A DNA stretch of 63,816 nucleotides. Origin: an uncultured Halomicronema sp. GTDB taxonomy: Bacteria > Cyanobacteriota > Cyanobacteriia > Phormidesmidales > Phormidesmidaceae. Within the stretch, counting starts at the first letter, position 1; the number at the start of each line of letters is the position of its first letter. Both the position numbers and the translations under genes were made by a program. Below, piece after piece: positions 46,410 to 55,865 of this stretch. The DNA is taken from positions 1 through 63,816 of the forward strand of contig CALCCA010000098.1 in NCBI GenBank assembly GCA_937899725.1, read 5' to 3'. The notes below the pieces were generated by a model, which ran no database searches, had not been told where the DNA came from, and was given only the letters and a program-made list of their open reading frames with translations.

Positions 46410-47261
46410 ATGAAATTTTCCCTGCTTTTAGCGACCCTGCATCGCACTGCCGAGATTAGTTACTTTCTCAAGTCCTTGGATGCCCAGACCTATCGAGATT
46501 TTGAATTAATCGTGATTGATCAAAATCTCGACGATCGCTTAGTTGATATCCTGGCTCCTTATCAAGACAAATTTCCCATTTCTCATCTGCGCTCACCCAA
46601 AGGCCTCTCCCTCGCCCGTAATGTCGGCATTCAGCAGATTTCCGGTAGCCTAGTGGCCTTTCCCGACGATGACTGTGCCTATCCCCCCGACTTGCTAGAG
46701 CGAGTTCACCACTTTTTTGCCGAAAGCTCTCAGCAAGATGGCTTGACTGGCCGCCCGGCTGGCAATGCCTCAATCTGGGATCGCCAGAGCGGCCCCATCA
46801 CCCCTATTAATCTTTGGCGCAGAGGCATCTCGTACACCATTTTTCTCCGCCGCCCCGTCATTGAAAAAGTGGGGGGCTTTGATGAAAGCTTAGGTGTCGG
46901 AGCGGGCACCCCCTGGGGGTCTGGCGAAGAGTCTGATTATCTCCTGCGGGCGATACAGAACGGCTTTCAGCTCCACTATGATCCCAACCTCACGGTTGTT
47001 CACCCCGTTAAACTCCCCGAGGCTGAACTCCCTGTCCCCTTGCCTCAGGCTCCCCGAGACTTTACCAAAACCTACGCCTACGCCATGGGGCGGGGGCGCT
47101 TGCTCCGCAAACATCGCTATCCCTTCTGGTTTGTGATCTACAACTGGCTACGCCCCAGCGTCGGTCTCGCGATCGCTCTAGTGCGGGGGCGCAGAGATAA
47201 CATGCGCTCCTACTGGGCCACCCTACAGGGGCGCTTGCAAGGTTGGCTGGGCTGGGCCTAG
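46410..47261 (+). CDS. GT2 glycosyltransferase
   Basis: Family-2 enzyme of 283 residues starting at ATG 46410 (MKFSLLLATLHRT). Motifs: FELIVIDQNLDDR, GLSLARNVGIQQISGSLVAFPDDDCAYPPDLL (DDDC at the metal site), GGFDESLGVGAGTPWGSGEESDYLLRA. The region TPWGSGEESDY is characteristic of a subset of GT2 enzymes from capsule loci. Two C-terminal hydrophobic stretches suggest membrane contact. 256 bp precede it without another gene. Confidence 0.85.
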   Translation: MKFSLLLATLHRTAEISYFLKSLDAQTYRDFELIVIDQNLDDRLVDILAPYQDKFPISHLRSPKGLSLARNVGIQQISGSLVAFPDDDCAYPPDLLERVHHFFAESSQQDGLTGRPAGNASIWDRQSGPITPINLWRRGISYTIFLRRPVIEKVGGFDESLGVGAGTPWGSGEESDYLLRAIQNGFQLHYDPNLTVVHPVKLPEAELPVPLPQAPRDFTKTYAYAMGRGRLLRKHRYPFWFVIYNWLRPSVGLAIALVRGRRDNMRSYWATLQGRLQGWLGWA

Positions 47262-47492
47262 GGTGCGTCATTCATCAAACTCAGAAATCTTCAAGCTCCA
47301 GCATGATCGCGCCCGCATTCACTCAACAGGCTCGGGGCGATGTCTCTCTCTACCAGGATTCGACCGCCAAATGATGAAGCCCCTAGTTGCTCCAGTTATG
47401 CGTTTTGCGATCGCTTACGGATTCCTGGGCGATCGCTCCGAAACTGTTAATGGCCGTTGCCACCCTCATCCTCCTAAAACCGTCCCCGCTCT

Positions 47493-48641
47493 ATGAGACT
47501 CTACCTCTACCTGCGCAACTTCCCTGCCGAGGGGCGAAATTTCAACAACCGGTACGCGGGCCTGATTAAATCCGTTCACGGCCTCGCCAGTGGTTTAGCC
47601 GCCACCGGCGTCGACGTCACCATTCTCAGCGAAGCGTCTCCGACCCACACCACTGTGCATCAAAGCCCTGCCGGTTACACGATTCGGTGCTTTGCCCAGC
47701 CCGTGCAGCATCGCCCGACCTTCAAACTCTCTCCCGATTTGCGCCGGTATCTGCGTCAAACCCTGCACCCCTCTGATCTGGTCATTCTCAACGGCATCTT
47801 GCACCCTACCCTCTCTAGCCTCTCTCGTTTATTGCGACGACAGCGAGTGCCCTACATCGTGGCCCCCCACGACCCCTACACCCCCGAATTTTTTCGCCGC
47901 AGTCGTCACAAAAAGTGGCCCTACTGGTACTTGCTAGAGCGCCCCATGCTGCAACAGGCGATCGGCATTCAGGTGCTCGATCAGCGCCATCAGCAGTGCC
48001 TCCAGCGCCTGGACATCACCACCCCCGTCATCGCCACTCCCAACGGTTTTCATCCCGAAGATAGCCACTTCGAGCCTGCCCCCTGGCAACCGGGCAACCC
48101 CATCAGGCTCATGTTTCTCGGGCGCTTTGATGCCTACAACAAAGGACTCGATCTCTTGGTCGAGGCCGTTCACGACCTCTCGCACCGTCATCCCCTGCAG
48201 CTCACCTTTCAGGGCTCCACCGGCGACGATCGCGCCGCCCTCGAAGCTCGGGTCGCTGAGTTGCATCTGCAACACCAGGTGAAGTTCCTCGACCCTGACT
48301 ACACCCAGGCCCCCTCTCAACTCATTCAGCAGCATGATGTGTTTTGCGTGCCCTCACGGTTTGAGGGCTTTAGCCTGGCCGCTTTGGAAGCCATGCTGGC
48401 CGGGCGAGTGCTGCTAGTTTCCGAGATTGCCGGGGTGGCCCCCCACATCAAAGCCAGTGACTGTGGGGTGGTAGTGCAACCTGCGGTGGCCTCGATCAAA
48501 GCCGGGTTAGAGCAGCTCTTGCAGCGACGCGATGACTGGGTGGAGATGGGCGATCGCGGGCGGCGGTATGTATTAGAAGAGCTTTGCTGGAAAACCATCG
48601 CCACCACTGCTTTAACCCACTATCAAACTCTCGTTGCGTAG
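47493..48641 (+). CDS. GT4 glycosyltransferase
   Basis: GT-B family 4 of 382 residues. N-terminal YLYLRNFPAEGRNFNNRYAG and SDLVILNGILHPT, central PYIVAPHDPYTPEFF, then IRLMFLGRFDAYNKGLDLLVEAV, VKFLDPDYTQ and VPSRFEGFSLAALEAMLAGRVLLVSE (E-x7-E). GC-rich with HIP1. The next gene starts 8 nt after its stop. Confidence 0.88.
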   Translation: MRLYLYLRNFPAEGRNFNNRYAGLIKSVHGLASGLAATGVDVTILSEASPTHTTVHQSPAGYTIRCFAQPVQHRPTFKLSPDLRRYLRQTLHPSDLVILNGILHPTLSSLSRLLRRQRVPYIVAPHDPYTPEFFRRSRHKKWPYWYLLERPMLQQAIGIQVLDQRHQQCLQRLDITTPVIATPNGFHPEDSHFEPAPWQPGNPIRLMFLGRFDAYNKGLDLLVEAVHDLSHRHPLQLTFQGSTGDDRAALEARVAELHLQHQVKFLDPDYTQAPSQLIQQHDVFCVPSRFEGFSLAALEAMLAGRVLLVSEIAGVAPHIKASDCGVVVQPAVASIKAGLEQLLQRRDDWVEMGDRGRRYVLEELCWKTIATTALTHYQTLVA

Positions 48642-48649
48642 GTCTAACG

Positions 48650-49732
48650 ATGGAAGTACCGCCCATGGAGCAGCCGCAAACGGCAAACGCGCTAACGGTC
48701 AGCATCATTATTAACAACTACAACTACGATCGCTTCCTAGCTCAAGCCATCGACAGCGCCCTCAATCAGACTTACGACAACATCGAAGTGATTGTGGTGG
48801 ATGATGGCTCCACCGACGCATCACGCCAGCTCATCGCTGGCTATGGCGAGGCGATCAAGCCCGTGCTGCAGCCCAACAGTAAACAGGGCATCGCCTTTAA
48901 TAACGGCTTCAATCACAGCACCGGCGACATCATCATTTTTCTCGACGCTGACGACTATTTGGAACCCCAAGCCGCCGCCACCATCGTGGCCGCCTGGCAG
49001 CCCGGTCTCGCCAAAATTCATTATCGGTTGCGGGTCGTTGATGCCCAAAGTCAGCCTAGCGGCGTCTCATACCCCCAGGCCAATCAGCTCTCTCAGGGCG
49101 ACTTGACTCAGATCGTGATCAACTTCGGCTCCTACGCGGGCGTGCCCACCAGTGGCAATGCCCTGAGCCGCACCGCGATGACTCATGTATTGCCGATTCC
49201 CGACGCCTTTAAGACGACTGCCGATGACTATCTCTCGGTGCTTATGCCGCTGTATGGCCAGGTCGAGGCAATTGAAGAACCCTTGGGCAACTACCGCATT
49301 CACACCAATAACCAGTGGGCCTTAGCGACCTTTAGCTGCGATCGCTTCCGGCGGTTCATTCGCCACGACATGCAGCGCTGCGAGTTGCTGAAATATCGGG
49401 CCGCAGCGCTGGGCTACACCGTTCCCCCTGATCTGGAATATCGGTTCTTTGGTCGAGTGTGGTCCCGGCTCGCTTCCCTCAAGCTAGAACCAGAACATCA
49501 TCCCGTGGCTACTGATCGGGCGATCGTCCTGAGCTATTGGGGCATTCGCGCCATCCTGAAATATTCTGGCTTCAACAGCTCTAAAAAACTGCTGTATAGC
49601 CTGTGGTTTGTCTGGGTGGGAATGATGCCCCGCCCGCTGGCAAAACCCGCCATTGTGTGGTTGTTAGCCCCCCAGTTTAGACCCAAACCGATTCAACGGG
49701 TTTTGACCCGGTTTCGGACGGCGATTAGTTGA
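48650..49732 (+). CDS. GT2 glycosyltransferase
   Basis: Family-2 enzyme: TVSIIINNYNYDRFLAQAIDSALNQTY, IEVIVVDDGSTDASRQLI, GIAFNNGFNHSTGDIIIFLDADDYLEP (DADD). ATG 48650 or 48665 fits; the frame opens inside the previous gene. The C-terminal 60 residues hold one hydrophobic segment. It is last in a coupled run; 215 bp follow before the next gene, including a short hairpin. Confidence 0.87.
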   Translation: MEVPPMEQPQTANALTVSIIINNYNYDRFLAQAIDSALNQTYDNIEVIVVDDGSTDASRQLIAGYGEAIKPVLQPNSKQGIAFNNGFNHSTGDIIIFLDADDYLEPQAAATIVAAWQPGLAKIHYRLRVVDAQSQPSGVSYPQANQLSQGDLTQIVINFGSYAGVPTSGNALSRTAMTHVLPIPDAFKTTADDYLSVLMPLYGQVEAIEEPLGNYRIHTNNQWALATFSCDRFRRFIRHDMQRCELLKYRAAALGYTVPPDLEYRFFGRVWSRLASLKLEPEHHPVATDRAIVLSYWGIRAILKYSGFNSSKKLLYSLWFVWVGMMPRPLAKPAIVWLLAPQFRPKPIQRVLTRFRTAIS

Positions 49733-49855
49733 GGCGCTGGCGAAATCAGCTAGCTAGAAATTGTTTGCCATCACTATTTTTTGTTCACTCTTGATTCTAA
49801 AACTGGCTCTGAATTGATTATGGGTGCATGCCACTTTTGTTTCCTATTCCTGCTC

Positions 49856-49872
49856 GCGGGCAAGATGCCCGC
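49856..49872. repeat. Short GCGGGC/GCCCGC palindrome
   Basis: GCGGGC-AAGAT-GCCCGC. Short GC-rich palindromes of this type recur in cyanobacterial intergenic DNA. It sits 76 nt before the next sulfotransferase gene, with no T-run. Confidence 0.45.
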
Positions 49873-49947
49873 CTTAACATTGATAGATTTACAAACCTGG
49901 GATGTGCCCACTGATTGCTTTACCGGCTTATCAAGAGATTCGTCTTT

Positions 49948-50841
49948 ATGACCTTACCTAACTTTTTGATTATTGGCTCAGCTAAGGGGGGCACCAGTTC
50001 TCTCCACTATTACCTCCGGCAGCATCCGCAAATCTTTATGCCTGATCTCAAAGAGCCCAGATTTTTTGCTTTAGAAGGGGGGATCCTAAACTTTCAAAAT
50101 CCTGACTCAGCCATTAATTATAACTCAATTACCACCCTAAGAGAATATGAAAGCTTGTTTGCTAATGTGACTAACGAACTTGGCATTGGTGAAGCTTCCC
50201 CGCTTTATCTTTACAGTGAAAAGGCGGCTAGGCGCATCAAACACTATGTTCCTGATGCGAAGCTCATGGTCATTTTAAGAAATCCGGTAGACAGAGCCTT
50301 TTCCTGCTATACCCACTTGCTACGAGAGGGCTATGAAACGCTTTCTTTCGAAGCCGCTCTGAAAGCAGAATCAGAAAGAAGACAAAATAACTGGGCACAC
50401 CTCTGGCACTACCGAGAAGCTGGATACTACTATCGCCAACTCAAACCCTATTTTGAGCTGTTTAATCCGGAGCAGATCAAGATCTATCTGTTTGATGAAT
50501 TCAAACAAGATAATCATGCCGTGTTAACCGATATTTACGACTTTTTGGGCGTTGATCGCGACTTTGTGCCTGACATGACCCGACAGAATGTTTCTGGCAT
50601 GCCTAAGAGCCGTAGGCTACAAAAATTCTTTTCGCAAAAAAATGTATTTAGGAGCACGATTCAAGCGGTTATGCCGAAAGAGATTAGGCATACTGTCGCC
50701 GCAAAAATCAAAGCCTGGAACATTGGTAAAAAACCAAAACTCAACCCAGAAACCCGTCATCAACTCATGCTCGAATACAGAGACGATATCCTCCAATTGC
50801 AAACGCTGATTGCTAAAGATTTGACTTCGTGGATTCAGTAA
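49948..50841 (+). CDS. Sulfotransferase (heparan-sulfate N-deacetylase/sulfotransferase-like)
   Basis: PAPS-dependent sulfotransferase of about 297 residues. 5'-PSB motif IIGSAKGGTSSLHYYLRQHP, followed by KEPRFFALEGG. 3'-PB motif AKLMVILRNPVDRAFSCYTHLLREG, as in carbohydrate (NST/HS2ST-like) sulfotransferases. The later segment YYRQLKPYFELFNPEQIKIYLFDEF is typical of that group. ATG 49948 (MTLPNFLIIG) fits better than the frame opening at 49915. A different subfamily from the twin copies at 0.3-2.8 kb. Likely target: the polysaccharide repeat unit. Confidence 0.9.
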   Translation: MTLPNFLIIGSAKGGTSSLHYYLRQHPQIFMPDLKEPRFFALEGGILNFQNPDSAINYNSITTLREYESLFANVTNELGIGEASPLYLYSEKAARRIKHYVPDAKLMVILRNPVDRAFSCYTHLLREGYETLSFEAALKAESERRQNNWAHLWHYREAGYYYRQLKPYFELFNPEQIKIYLFDEFKQDNHAVLTDIYDFLGVDRDFVPDMTRQNVSGMPKSRRLQKFFSQKNVFRSTIQAVMPKEIRHTVAAKIKAWNIGKKPKLNPETRHQLMLEYRDDILQLQTLIAKDLTSWIQ

Positions 50842-51010
50842 TCTACCAGTTTAGGGTGCTTCTCAAATAATCTGAATTATCCATCACTGCTTACATTCAT
50901 GCGGGATTTCATATTACGTCAGTTTGGTCAGCAGGATTGCCGGTGTACTAAGAAGATACGCCGCTTATTAGCTGCACAGAGTGCTTGCCACATCTAGAAA
51001 ATAGACGATT

Positions 51011-51037
51011 CTTTGCTTCGTTTTGCTTCGTTTTGCT
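51011..51037. repeat. 10-bp tandem repeat before a GT4 gene
   Basis: TTTTGCTTCG occurs 2.7 times (first copy CTTTGCTTCG) ending 24 nt before ATG 51062. Slippage here could change the spacing of promoter or leader elements. Confidence 0.6.
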
Positions 51038-51061
51038 GATATTACACTCATTGGAACTGTT

Positions 51062-52312
51062 ATGACTAAACCCTTTCGCCTGGGGGTCGTTTTTACCCAT
51101 CCCACTCAACACCATGCGCCTTTATGGCGGGAGTTGAATCAACAACCGGGGCTATCGGTTCATACCTTTTATCTGTGCAATGAAAACCAAATTGGTGGCG
51201 ATCGCCAACTCGGTAGCACTGAACCTTGGGATGTTGACCTACTCAGCGGCTATCCTCACGAGTTTTTAAAGACCTGGACCGGTAAAACGGCTTCCACGAC
51301 GACCAAAGGGCTGTTGAATCCGGCGCTAATCAACCGATTGACCCGAGCCCAGGTCGACGCCGTCTTTTTGCCCAGCTTTTATACGCTCTCCTACCGCCTG
51401 ACCATTCTCCTGTGTAAGCTGCGGGGCATTCCCCTGATCATGCAAAACGACGCCACGGTCATTACCGATGCCCAACAGAGCTCGCTGCGTCGGTTGTCTA
51501 AGGCCGCGCTGTATCCCTGGATGTATAACCTGGCCGACCACTGGATTTCGAGTGGCGACCACAATGAGATTTACCTGCGTCACTATGGCGTTTCCCCGGA
51601 TGTTGTGGTGCGGGGCTGCTACCCGGTCGATCGCGATCGCTACGAAACCACCATTGCCCAAAACCAGGACGAGATTCAACGCCTGCGTCAAAGCCTTAGT
51701 TGGGACGAGCACACGATTCTCTACTGCTTTACCGGCAAATACATTGAGCGCAAGAATCCCTTTGAGTTTATCGAGGCCATTGCCCGAGCTCACCAGCAAG
51801 ATGCTCGGATACGCGGCGTCATGATTGGCGGTGGGGAACTGGCCCCCGCGATTGATCGACGACTGGCTGAAATGAAGGGCGAAGTCGTAAATATCGGGTT
51901 TGTCAACCAGAGCAAGCTGCCGCTGCACTATGCCGCGATGGATGTCTTTGTGTCGACCTCCCGGAGCGATCCGCATCCGCTGGTGATTTCCGAGGCGATG
52001 GCCGCAGGATGCCCGCCGATTTTGAGCGATCGCTGCGGTAACTGGGGCTATAGCGACACCGTCCAACACCGCTATAACGGGCTCGTATACCCCTCTGGCC
52101 AAGGGGAAGCATTGACTCAGGCGATCTTGGCCCTGACCAATCCTCAAACCCGCTACCTTTACAGCGATCGGGCGAGGGAAATTTTTGCCGGGCAAGACCT
52201 CAAGCTTGAGCTGCAGGCCTTCCTGGCAGTCATTAAGCAGATTCAAGCCCGCTCAAACCCGGCAAAACTGACTCCTCAGGCGGCTCCCCAAACCCCGATT
52301 AGCACCCTCTAA
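51062..52312 (+). CDS. GT4 glycosyltransferase
   Basis: GT-B family 4 of 416 residues from ATG 51062 (MTKPFRLGVVFTHPTQHHAP); the frame opens at 51023. C-terminal domain: LYCFTGKYIERKNPFEFIEAIA, GVMIGGGELAPAID, VVNIGFVNQSKLPLHYAAMDVFVSTSRSDPHPLVISEAMAAGCPPIL (E-x7-type pattern). The C-terminal 30 residues are Pro/Ala/Thr-rich. It opens a packed four-gene GT4 run with gaps of 5 bp or less. Confidence 0.88.
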   Translation: MTKPFRLGVVFTHPTQHHAPLWRELNQQPGLSVHTFYLCNENQIGGDRQLGSTEPWDVDLLSGYPHEFLKTWTGKTASTTTKGLLNPALINRLTRAQVDAVFLPSFYTLSYRLTILLCKLRGIPLIMQNDATVITDAQQSSLRRLSKAALYPWMYNLADHWISSGDHNEIYLRHYGVSPDVVVRGCYPVDRDRYETTIAQNQDEIQRLRQSLSWDEHTILYCFTGKYIERKNPFEFIEAIARAHQQDARIRGVMIGGGELAPAIDRRLAEMKGEVVNIGFVNQSKLPLHYAAMDVFVSTSRSDPHPLVISEAMAAGCPPILSDRCGNWGYSDTVQHRYNGLVYPSGQGEALTQAILALTNPQTRYLYSDRAREIFAGQDLKLELQAFLAVIKQIQARSNPAKLTPQAAPQTPISTL

Positions 52313-52317
52313 AACCC

Positions 52318-53445
52318 ATGCGAGTTGCCATTGTTCGACGAGCCTTAAATGCCTCGTTCAGTATGGATGTTTATGCCGATGGTCTGGTCAAAGGGCTGAG
52401 AGAGGCACGACCCGAGTGGTCCATTGTGGAACTGACCCCGACCTTTGCCGAGTATCGCGGCTCTCCCATCCAGCGCGCCAGCAAATACTATCAACGCTAC
52501 TGGGCCTGGCCTCAAGAACTGCAGCGCCAGGCTGATATCGATCTGTTCCACGTGGTTGACCATAGTGATGGGCATTTGGTCTACGGTTTGCGCCAGCAGC
52601 AGCGGCGGGTCATCGTCACCTGCCACGATTTGATCAACTACAAACAGTCAGAAAATATCAGTCAACAGGCTCAGCTACCGCTGCTCAGCACCTGGATCTG
52701 GCGCTACGCGGTGCGCGGTATCCGTCAGGCCGATCGCATTATTACCGTTTCCCACCACACTGCTAAAGATGTGATGGACATTTTTGGCGTCGCCCCTGAC
52801 GCCTTGCAAACCGCCCATAACGGGATTGATGCCCAGTTTCGGCCCCTCCCCCAACCCCAGATTGAGGCAGTGCGATCGCGGTACCACTTGGCCGCTCAGA
52901 CCTTCTGCTTGCTCAATGTCGGCTCTAATCACCCCCGCAAAAACATCTTCACGGTGCTCAAGGTACTAAACGCCCTGCATCAAGAAGGGCACCGAGTTCA
53001 CTTTTTGAAAGCGGGAGCAGATTTTACGACCGAACAAAAAACCTATATCTCTCAGCAAAACCTTACGGATTGGGTCACTTATGTGGGGAAACCAGATAAA
53101 GCAGCCCTGGTGCAGTTGTACAACGCCGTCGATGTGCTCGTGGCGCCTTCGCTTTACGAAGGGTTTGGCATTACTCCGGCCGAAGCGATGGCCTGTGGGA
53201 CTCCCGTGATTGCCTCGAACACGACGGCTCTACCAGAAGTCGTGGGCCATGCTGGCATCTTAGTCCCGCCGACCGATATCCCAGCGATCGCGGCGGCAGT
53301 CAAGCGGCTGCAGCAAGACCCCACCGAATATCAAAAATTAGTCGTTGCCGGGTGCGATCGCGCCAGGTTGTTTACCTGGCAGCTCCATGCCGAAAGCGTG
53401 GCGGCAGTTTACGAAAACATACTTGAGTCGATAGACAATCTATGA
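52318..53445 (+). CDS. GT4 glycosyltransferase
   Basis: GT-B family 4 of 375 residues. N-terminal DIDLFHVVDHSDGHLVYGL and IVTCHDLINYKQSE; C-terminal FCLLNVGSNHPRKNIFTVLKVL, WVTYVGKPDKAALVQLYNAVDVLVAPSLYEGFGITPAEAMACGTPVIAS with the E-x7-E pattern. It starts 5 nt after the previous stop, and its own stop overlaps the next ATG (ATGA). Confidence 0.9.
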   Translation: MRVAIVRRALNASFSMDVYADGLVKGLREARPEWSIVELTPTFAEYRGSPIQRASKYYQRYWAWPQELQRQADIDLFHVVDHSDGHLVYGLRQQQRRVIVTCHDLINYKQSENISQQAQLPLLSTWIWRYAVRGIRQADRIITVSHHTAKDVMDIFGVAPDALQTAHNGIDAQFRPLPQPQIEAVRSRYHLAAQTFCLLNVGSNHPRKNIFTVLKVLNALHQEGHRVHFLKAGADFTTEQKTYISQQNLTDWVTYVGKPDKAALVQLYNAVDVLVAPSLYEGFGITPAEAMACGTPVIASNTTALPEVVGHAGILVPPTDIPAIAAAVKRLQQDPTEYQKLVVAGCDRARLFTWQLHAESVAAVYENILESIDNL

Positions 53446-54683
53446 AGGCGCTTAAGATTCTCATCTCTGCCTACGCTTGCCGTCCCAATATGGGCTCTGA
53501 ACCTGGGGTCGGTTGGCATCTGGTGAAAGAACTGGCCAAACATCATCAGGTTTGGGTGTTGACGCGGTCTGAGAACCGGCCAGCCATCGAGTCCGAGCTC
53601 GCTCAACAGCCGATGCCTAATTTGAATTTTGTCTATTGTGCCCCCCCTTTCGTGGCCGCCTGGTTGCCGCCAGCGCACGTTCCTCACTACTACTTTTGGC
53701 AGATTGGGGCCTTCTTCGCCGCCAAAAAATTGATGCAAGCGGTGGCCATTGACCTCATCCATCACGTTACCTACGTCAGATATTCCACCCCCAGCTTTTT
53801 GGCGCTACTGCCGCAGCCGTTTATTTGGGGTCCTGTCGGTGGTGGCGAAGTGGCCCCCAAGGCATTTTGGCCAGACTTTAGCTTCCAAGCCAAACTCTAT
53901 GAGTACCTCAGAACCATCGCTCACCAAATCGGTGCATTAGACCCCTTTACCCGCATGACTGCCCGCCGCAGTCTGCTGGCCAGGGCGACCACCCAGGATA
54001 CCGCCCACCAACTGCACGCGATCGGGGCCACCGCAGTCGAGGTTTATTCTGAGTCGGGTTTATCGGCAGAGGAGATCCAGCAATTGTCTGAATGCCCACC
54101 GCCTCCTGACACCTCGATTCGTTTCATCAGCATGGCTAGGCTCCTGCACTGGAAGGGGTTGCACCTCAGTATCCAGGCTTTTGCCACGGCCCGCTTACCG
54201 GATTCTGCCGAGTATTGGATTTTGGGAGAAGGGCCGGAGAAAGCGAACCTGCAGAACTTAGCCCAAAAACTGGGCGTGGGCGATCGGGTCAAATTTCTGG
54301 GCCGATTGCCTCGACCCGAAACGTTACGCCATCTCAGTCAATGTCACGTACTGGTGCATGCCAGTCTGCACGACTCTGGCGGCTGGGTATGCCTCGAAGC
54401 GATGGCCACCGGTCGCCCGGTCATCTGTCTTGATTTAGGGGGGCCGAGCATTCAAGTCACTGACCAAACCGGAGTAAAAGTCCCGGCCCACACCCTCGAT
54501 CAAACGGTTGATGGCCTCTCTAACGCCATGACTCGCTTAGCGGCAGACGCCAATCTTAGAACCCAGATGGGCCAAGCGGGTCAACAACGAGTGCAGGAAC
54601 AGTTCTCCTGGGAAGTCAAAGGCAGGGCCCTGACACAGCTCTATACAAAAATCTGTAGGAACCCTCAGTCATGCGCATTTTAA
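53442..54683 (+). CDS. GT4 glycosyltransferase
   Basis: GT-B family 4 of 413 residues. It starts KILISAYACRPNMGSEPGVGWHLVKELAK, a pattern seen in a distinct GT4 group with the GSEPGVGW acceptor loop. FIWGPVGGGEVAP follows, then LHWKGLHLSIQAFA, YWILGEGPEKANL and VHASLHDSGGWVCLEAMATGRPVICL. Translation is coupled at both ends (4-nt overlap upstream, 13-nt overlap downstream). Confidence 0.9.
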   Translation: MKALKILISAYACRPNMGSEPGVGWHLVKELAKHHQVWVLTRSENRPAIESELAQQPMPNLNFVYCAPPFVAAWLPPAHVPHYYFWQIGAFFAAKKLMQAVAIDLIHHVTYVRYSTPSFLALLPQPFIWGPVGGGEVAPKAFWPDFSFQAKLYEYLRTIAHQIGALDPFTRMTARRSLLARATTQDTAHQLHAIGATAVEVYSESGLSAEEIQQLSECPPPPDTSIRFISMARLLHWKGLHLSIQAFATARLPDSAEYWILGEGPEKANLQNLAQKLGVGDRVKFLGRLPRPETLRHLSQCHVLVHASLHDSGGWVCLEAMATGRPVICLDLGGPSIQVTDQTGVKVPAHTLDQTVDGLSNAMTRLAADANLRTQMGQAGQQRVQEQFSWEVKGRALTQLYTKICRNPQSCAF

Positions 54684-55849
54684 GTATTCATAATCAATAT
54701 CAAATTCGCGGTGGAGAAGATGAATCGCGAGAACTAGAAGAGCGTCTGCTGCGAGACCATGGCCATATCGTTGATGTCTATGAAGAAACCAACCACGATA
54801 TTCAAAACTATAGTTCTCTTCACCTGACCCTCAAAACGATTTGGTCTCAGCAATCGTACGATGTCGTGCGGCAGCAGCTAAGACAACACCGATACGATCT
54901 GATTCATGTGCAAAATTTCTTTCCCCTCATTTCTCCTTCTGTCTACTATGCCGCTCAGGCGGAGGGCGTTCCCGTCGTACAAACATTGCGAAATTATCGA
55001 TTGGTGTGCCCCAATGCCCTCTTTTTTCGGGACGGAAAAGTTTGTGAAGACTGCGTGGGTAAACCCATTCCCTATCCAGGGGTTGTTCATGGCTGTTACA
55101 AAAAAAATCGACTGGCTAGCGCAGCGGTAGCCGCGATGATTAGCAGCCATCGAGCCCTGAAAACCTGGCTTAATCAGGTCAACGTTTTTATTGCTTTGAC
55201 CCAGTTTGCCAAGCAAAAATTGGTCGCAGGCGGTCTACCGGCTGAGAAAATTCTGGTTAAGCCCAACTTTATTTATCCCGATCCAGGGGTAGGCAGTGGC
55301 CAGGGCAATTTTGCTCTTTATGTCGGCAGACTTTCAGTTGAGAAAGGATTAGATACCTTACTTGAGGCCTGGCAAACACTCCCCCAACCTTTCTCTTTAA
55401 AGATCGTGGGCGATGGTCCCTTAGCTGATCTGGTCCAACAGACTGCCAGTGCCGTCCCGACTATTGAATGGTTAGGACGAAAACCCATGGCCGAAGTTCA
55501 TCGCCTGATGGGCGAGGCCAGTGTCCTAATTTTTCCTTCAAAGTGGTATGAAACGTTTGGCCGAGTCGCCATCGAAGCTTTCGCGAAGGGCACTCCCGTG
55601 ATTGCCTCTCGGATTGGTGCGATCGCCGAACTTATTGACGACGGCAAGACCGGTTTATATTTTGAACCCGCTAACGCTCAGCAGTTAGCGCAAAAGGTTT
55701 CTTGGTTTTTGAATAACCCGGCGAACCATTTAGCCATGCGACAAGCTGCCCGGCAACGCTTTTTAGATCACTATACTGAAGAGACTAACTATCAGCAGCT
55801 CATAAGCATATATGAAAAAGTTCAGAACCGCCAACTTTTAGCCCTCTGA
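54671..55849 (+). CDS. GT4 glycosyltransferase with cysteine-rich insert
   Basis: GT-B family 4 of 392 residues. N-terminal NQYQIRGGEDESRELEERLL and DLIHVQNFFPLISPSVYYAA; a cysteine cluster LRNYRLVCPNALFFRDGKVCEDCVG with a later HGCY, characteristic of one GT4 subgroup; C-terminal ALYVGRLSVEKGLDTLLEAW, KIVGDGPLADLV and FPSKWYETFGRVAIEAFAKGTPVIAS. AGGAA precedes ATG 54671 inside the upstream gene. The next gene starts 16 nt after its stop. Confidence 0.9.
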   Translation: MRILSIHNQYQIRGGEDESRELEERLLRDHGHIVDVYEETNHDIQNYSSLHLTLKTIWSQQSYDVVRQQLRQHRYDLIHVQNFFPLISPSVYYAAQAEGVPVVQTLRNYRLVCPNALFFRDGKVCEDCVGKPIPYPGVVHGCYKKNRLASAAVAAMISSHRALKTWLNQVNVFIALTQFAKQKLVAGGLPAEKILVKPNFIYPDPGVGSGQGNFALYVGRLSVEKGLDTLLEAWQTLPQPFSLKIVGDGPLADLVQQTASAVPTIEWLGRKPMAEVHRLMGEASVLIFPSKWYETFGRVAIEAFAKGTPVIASRIGAIAELIDDGKTGLYFEPANAQQLAQKVSWFLNNPANHLAMRQAARQRFLDHYTEETNYQQLISIYEKVQNRQLLAL

Positions 55850-55865
55850 GCAATTCATACCTACT

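Noticed and set aside
51326-52246. 306-codon minus-strand open frame
   Set aside because: Lies antisense inside the GT4 gene 51062-52312; composition reflects the coding strand and no domain is seen.
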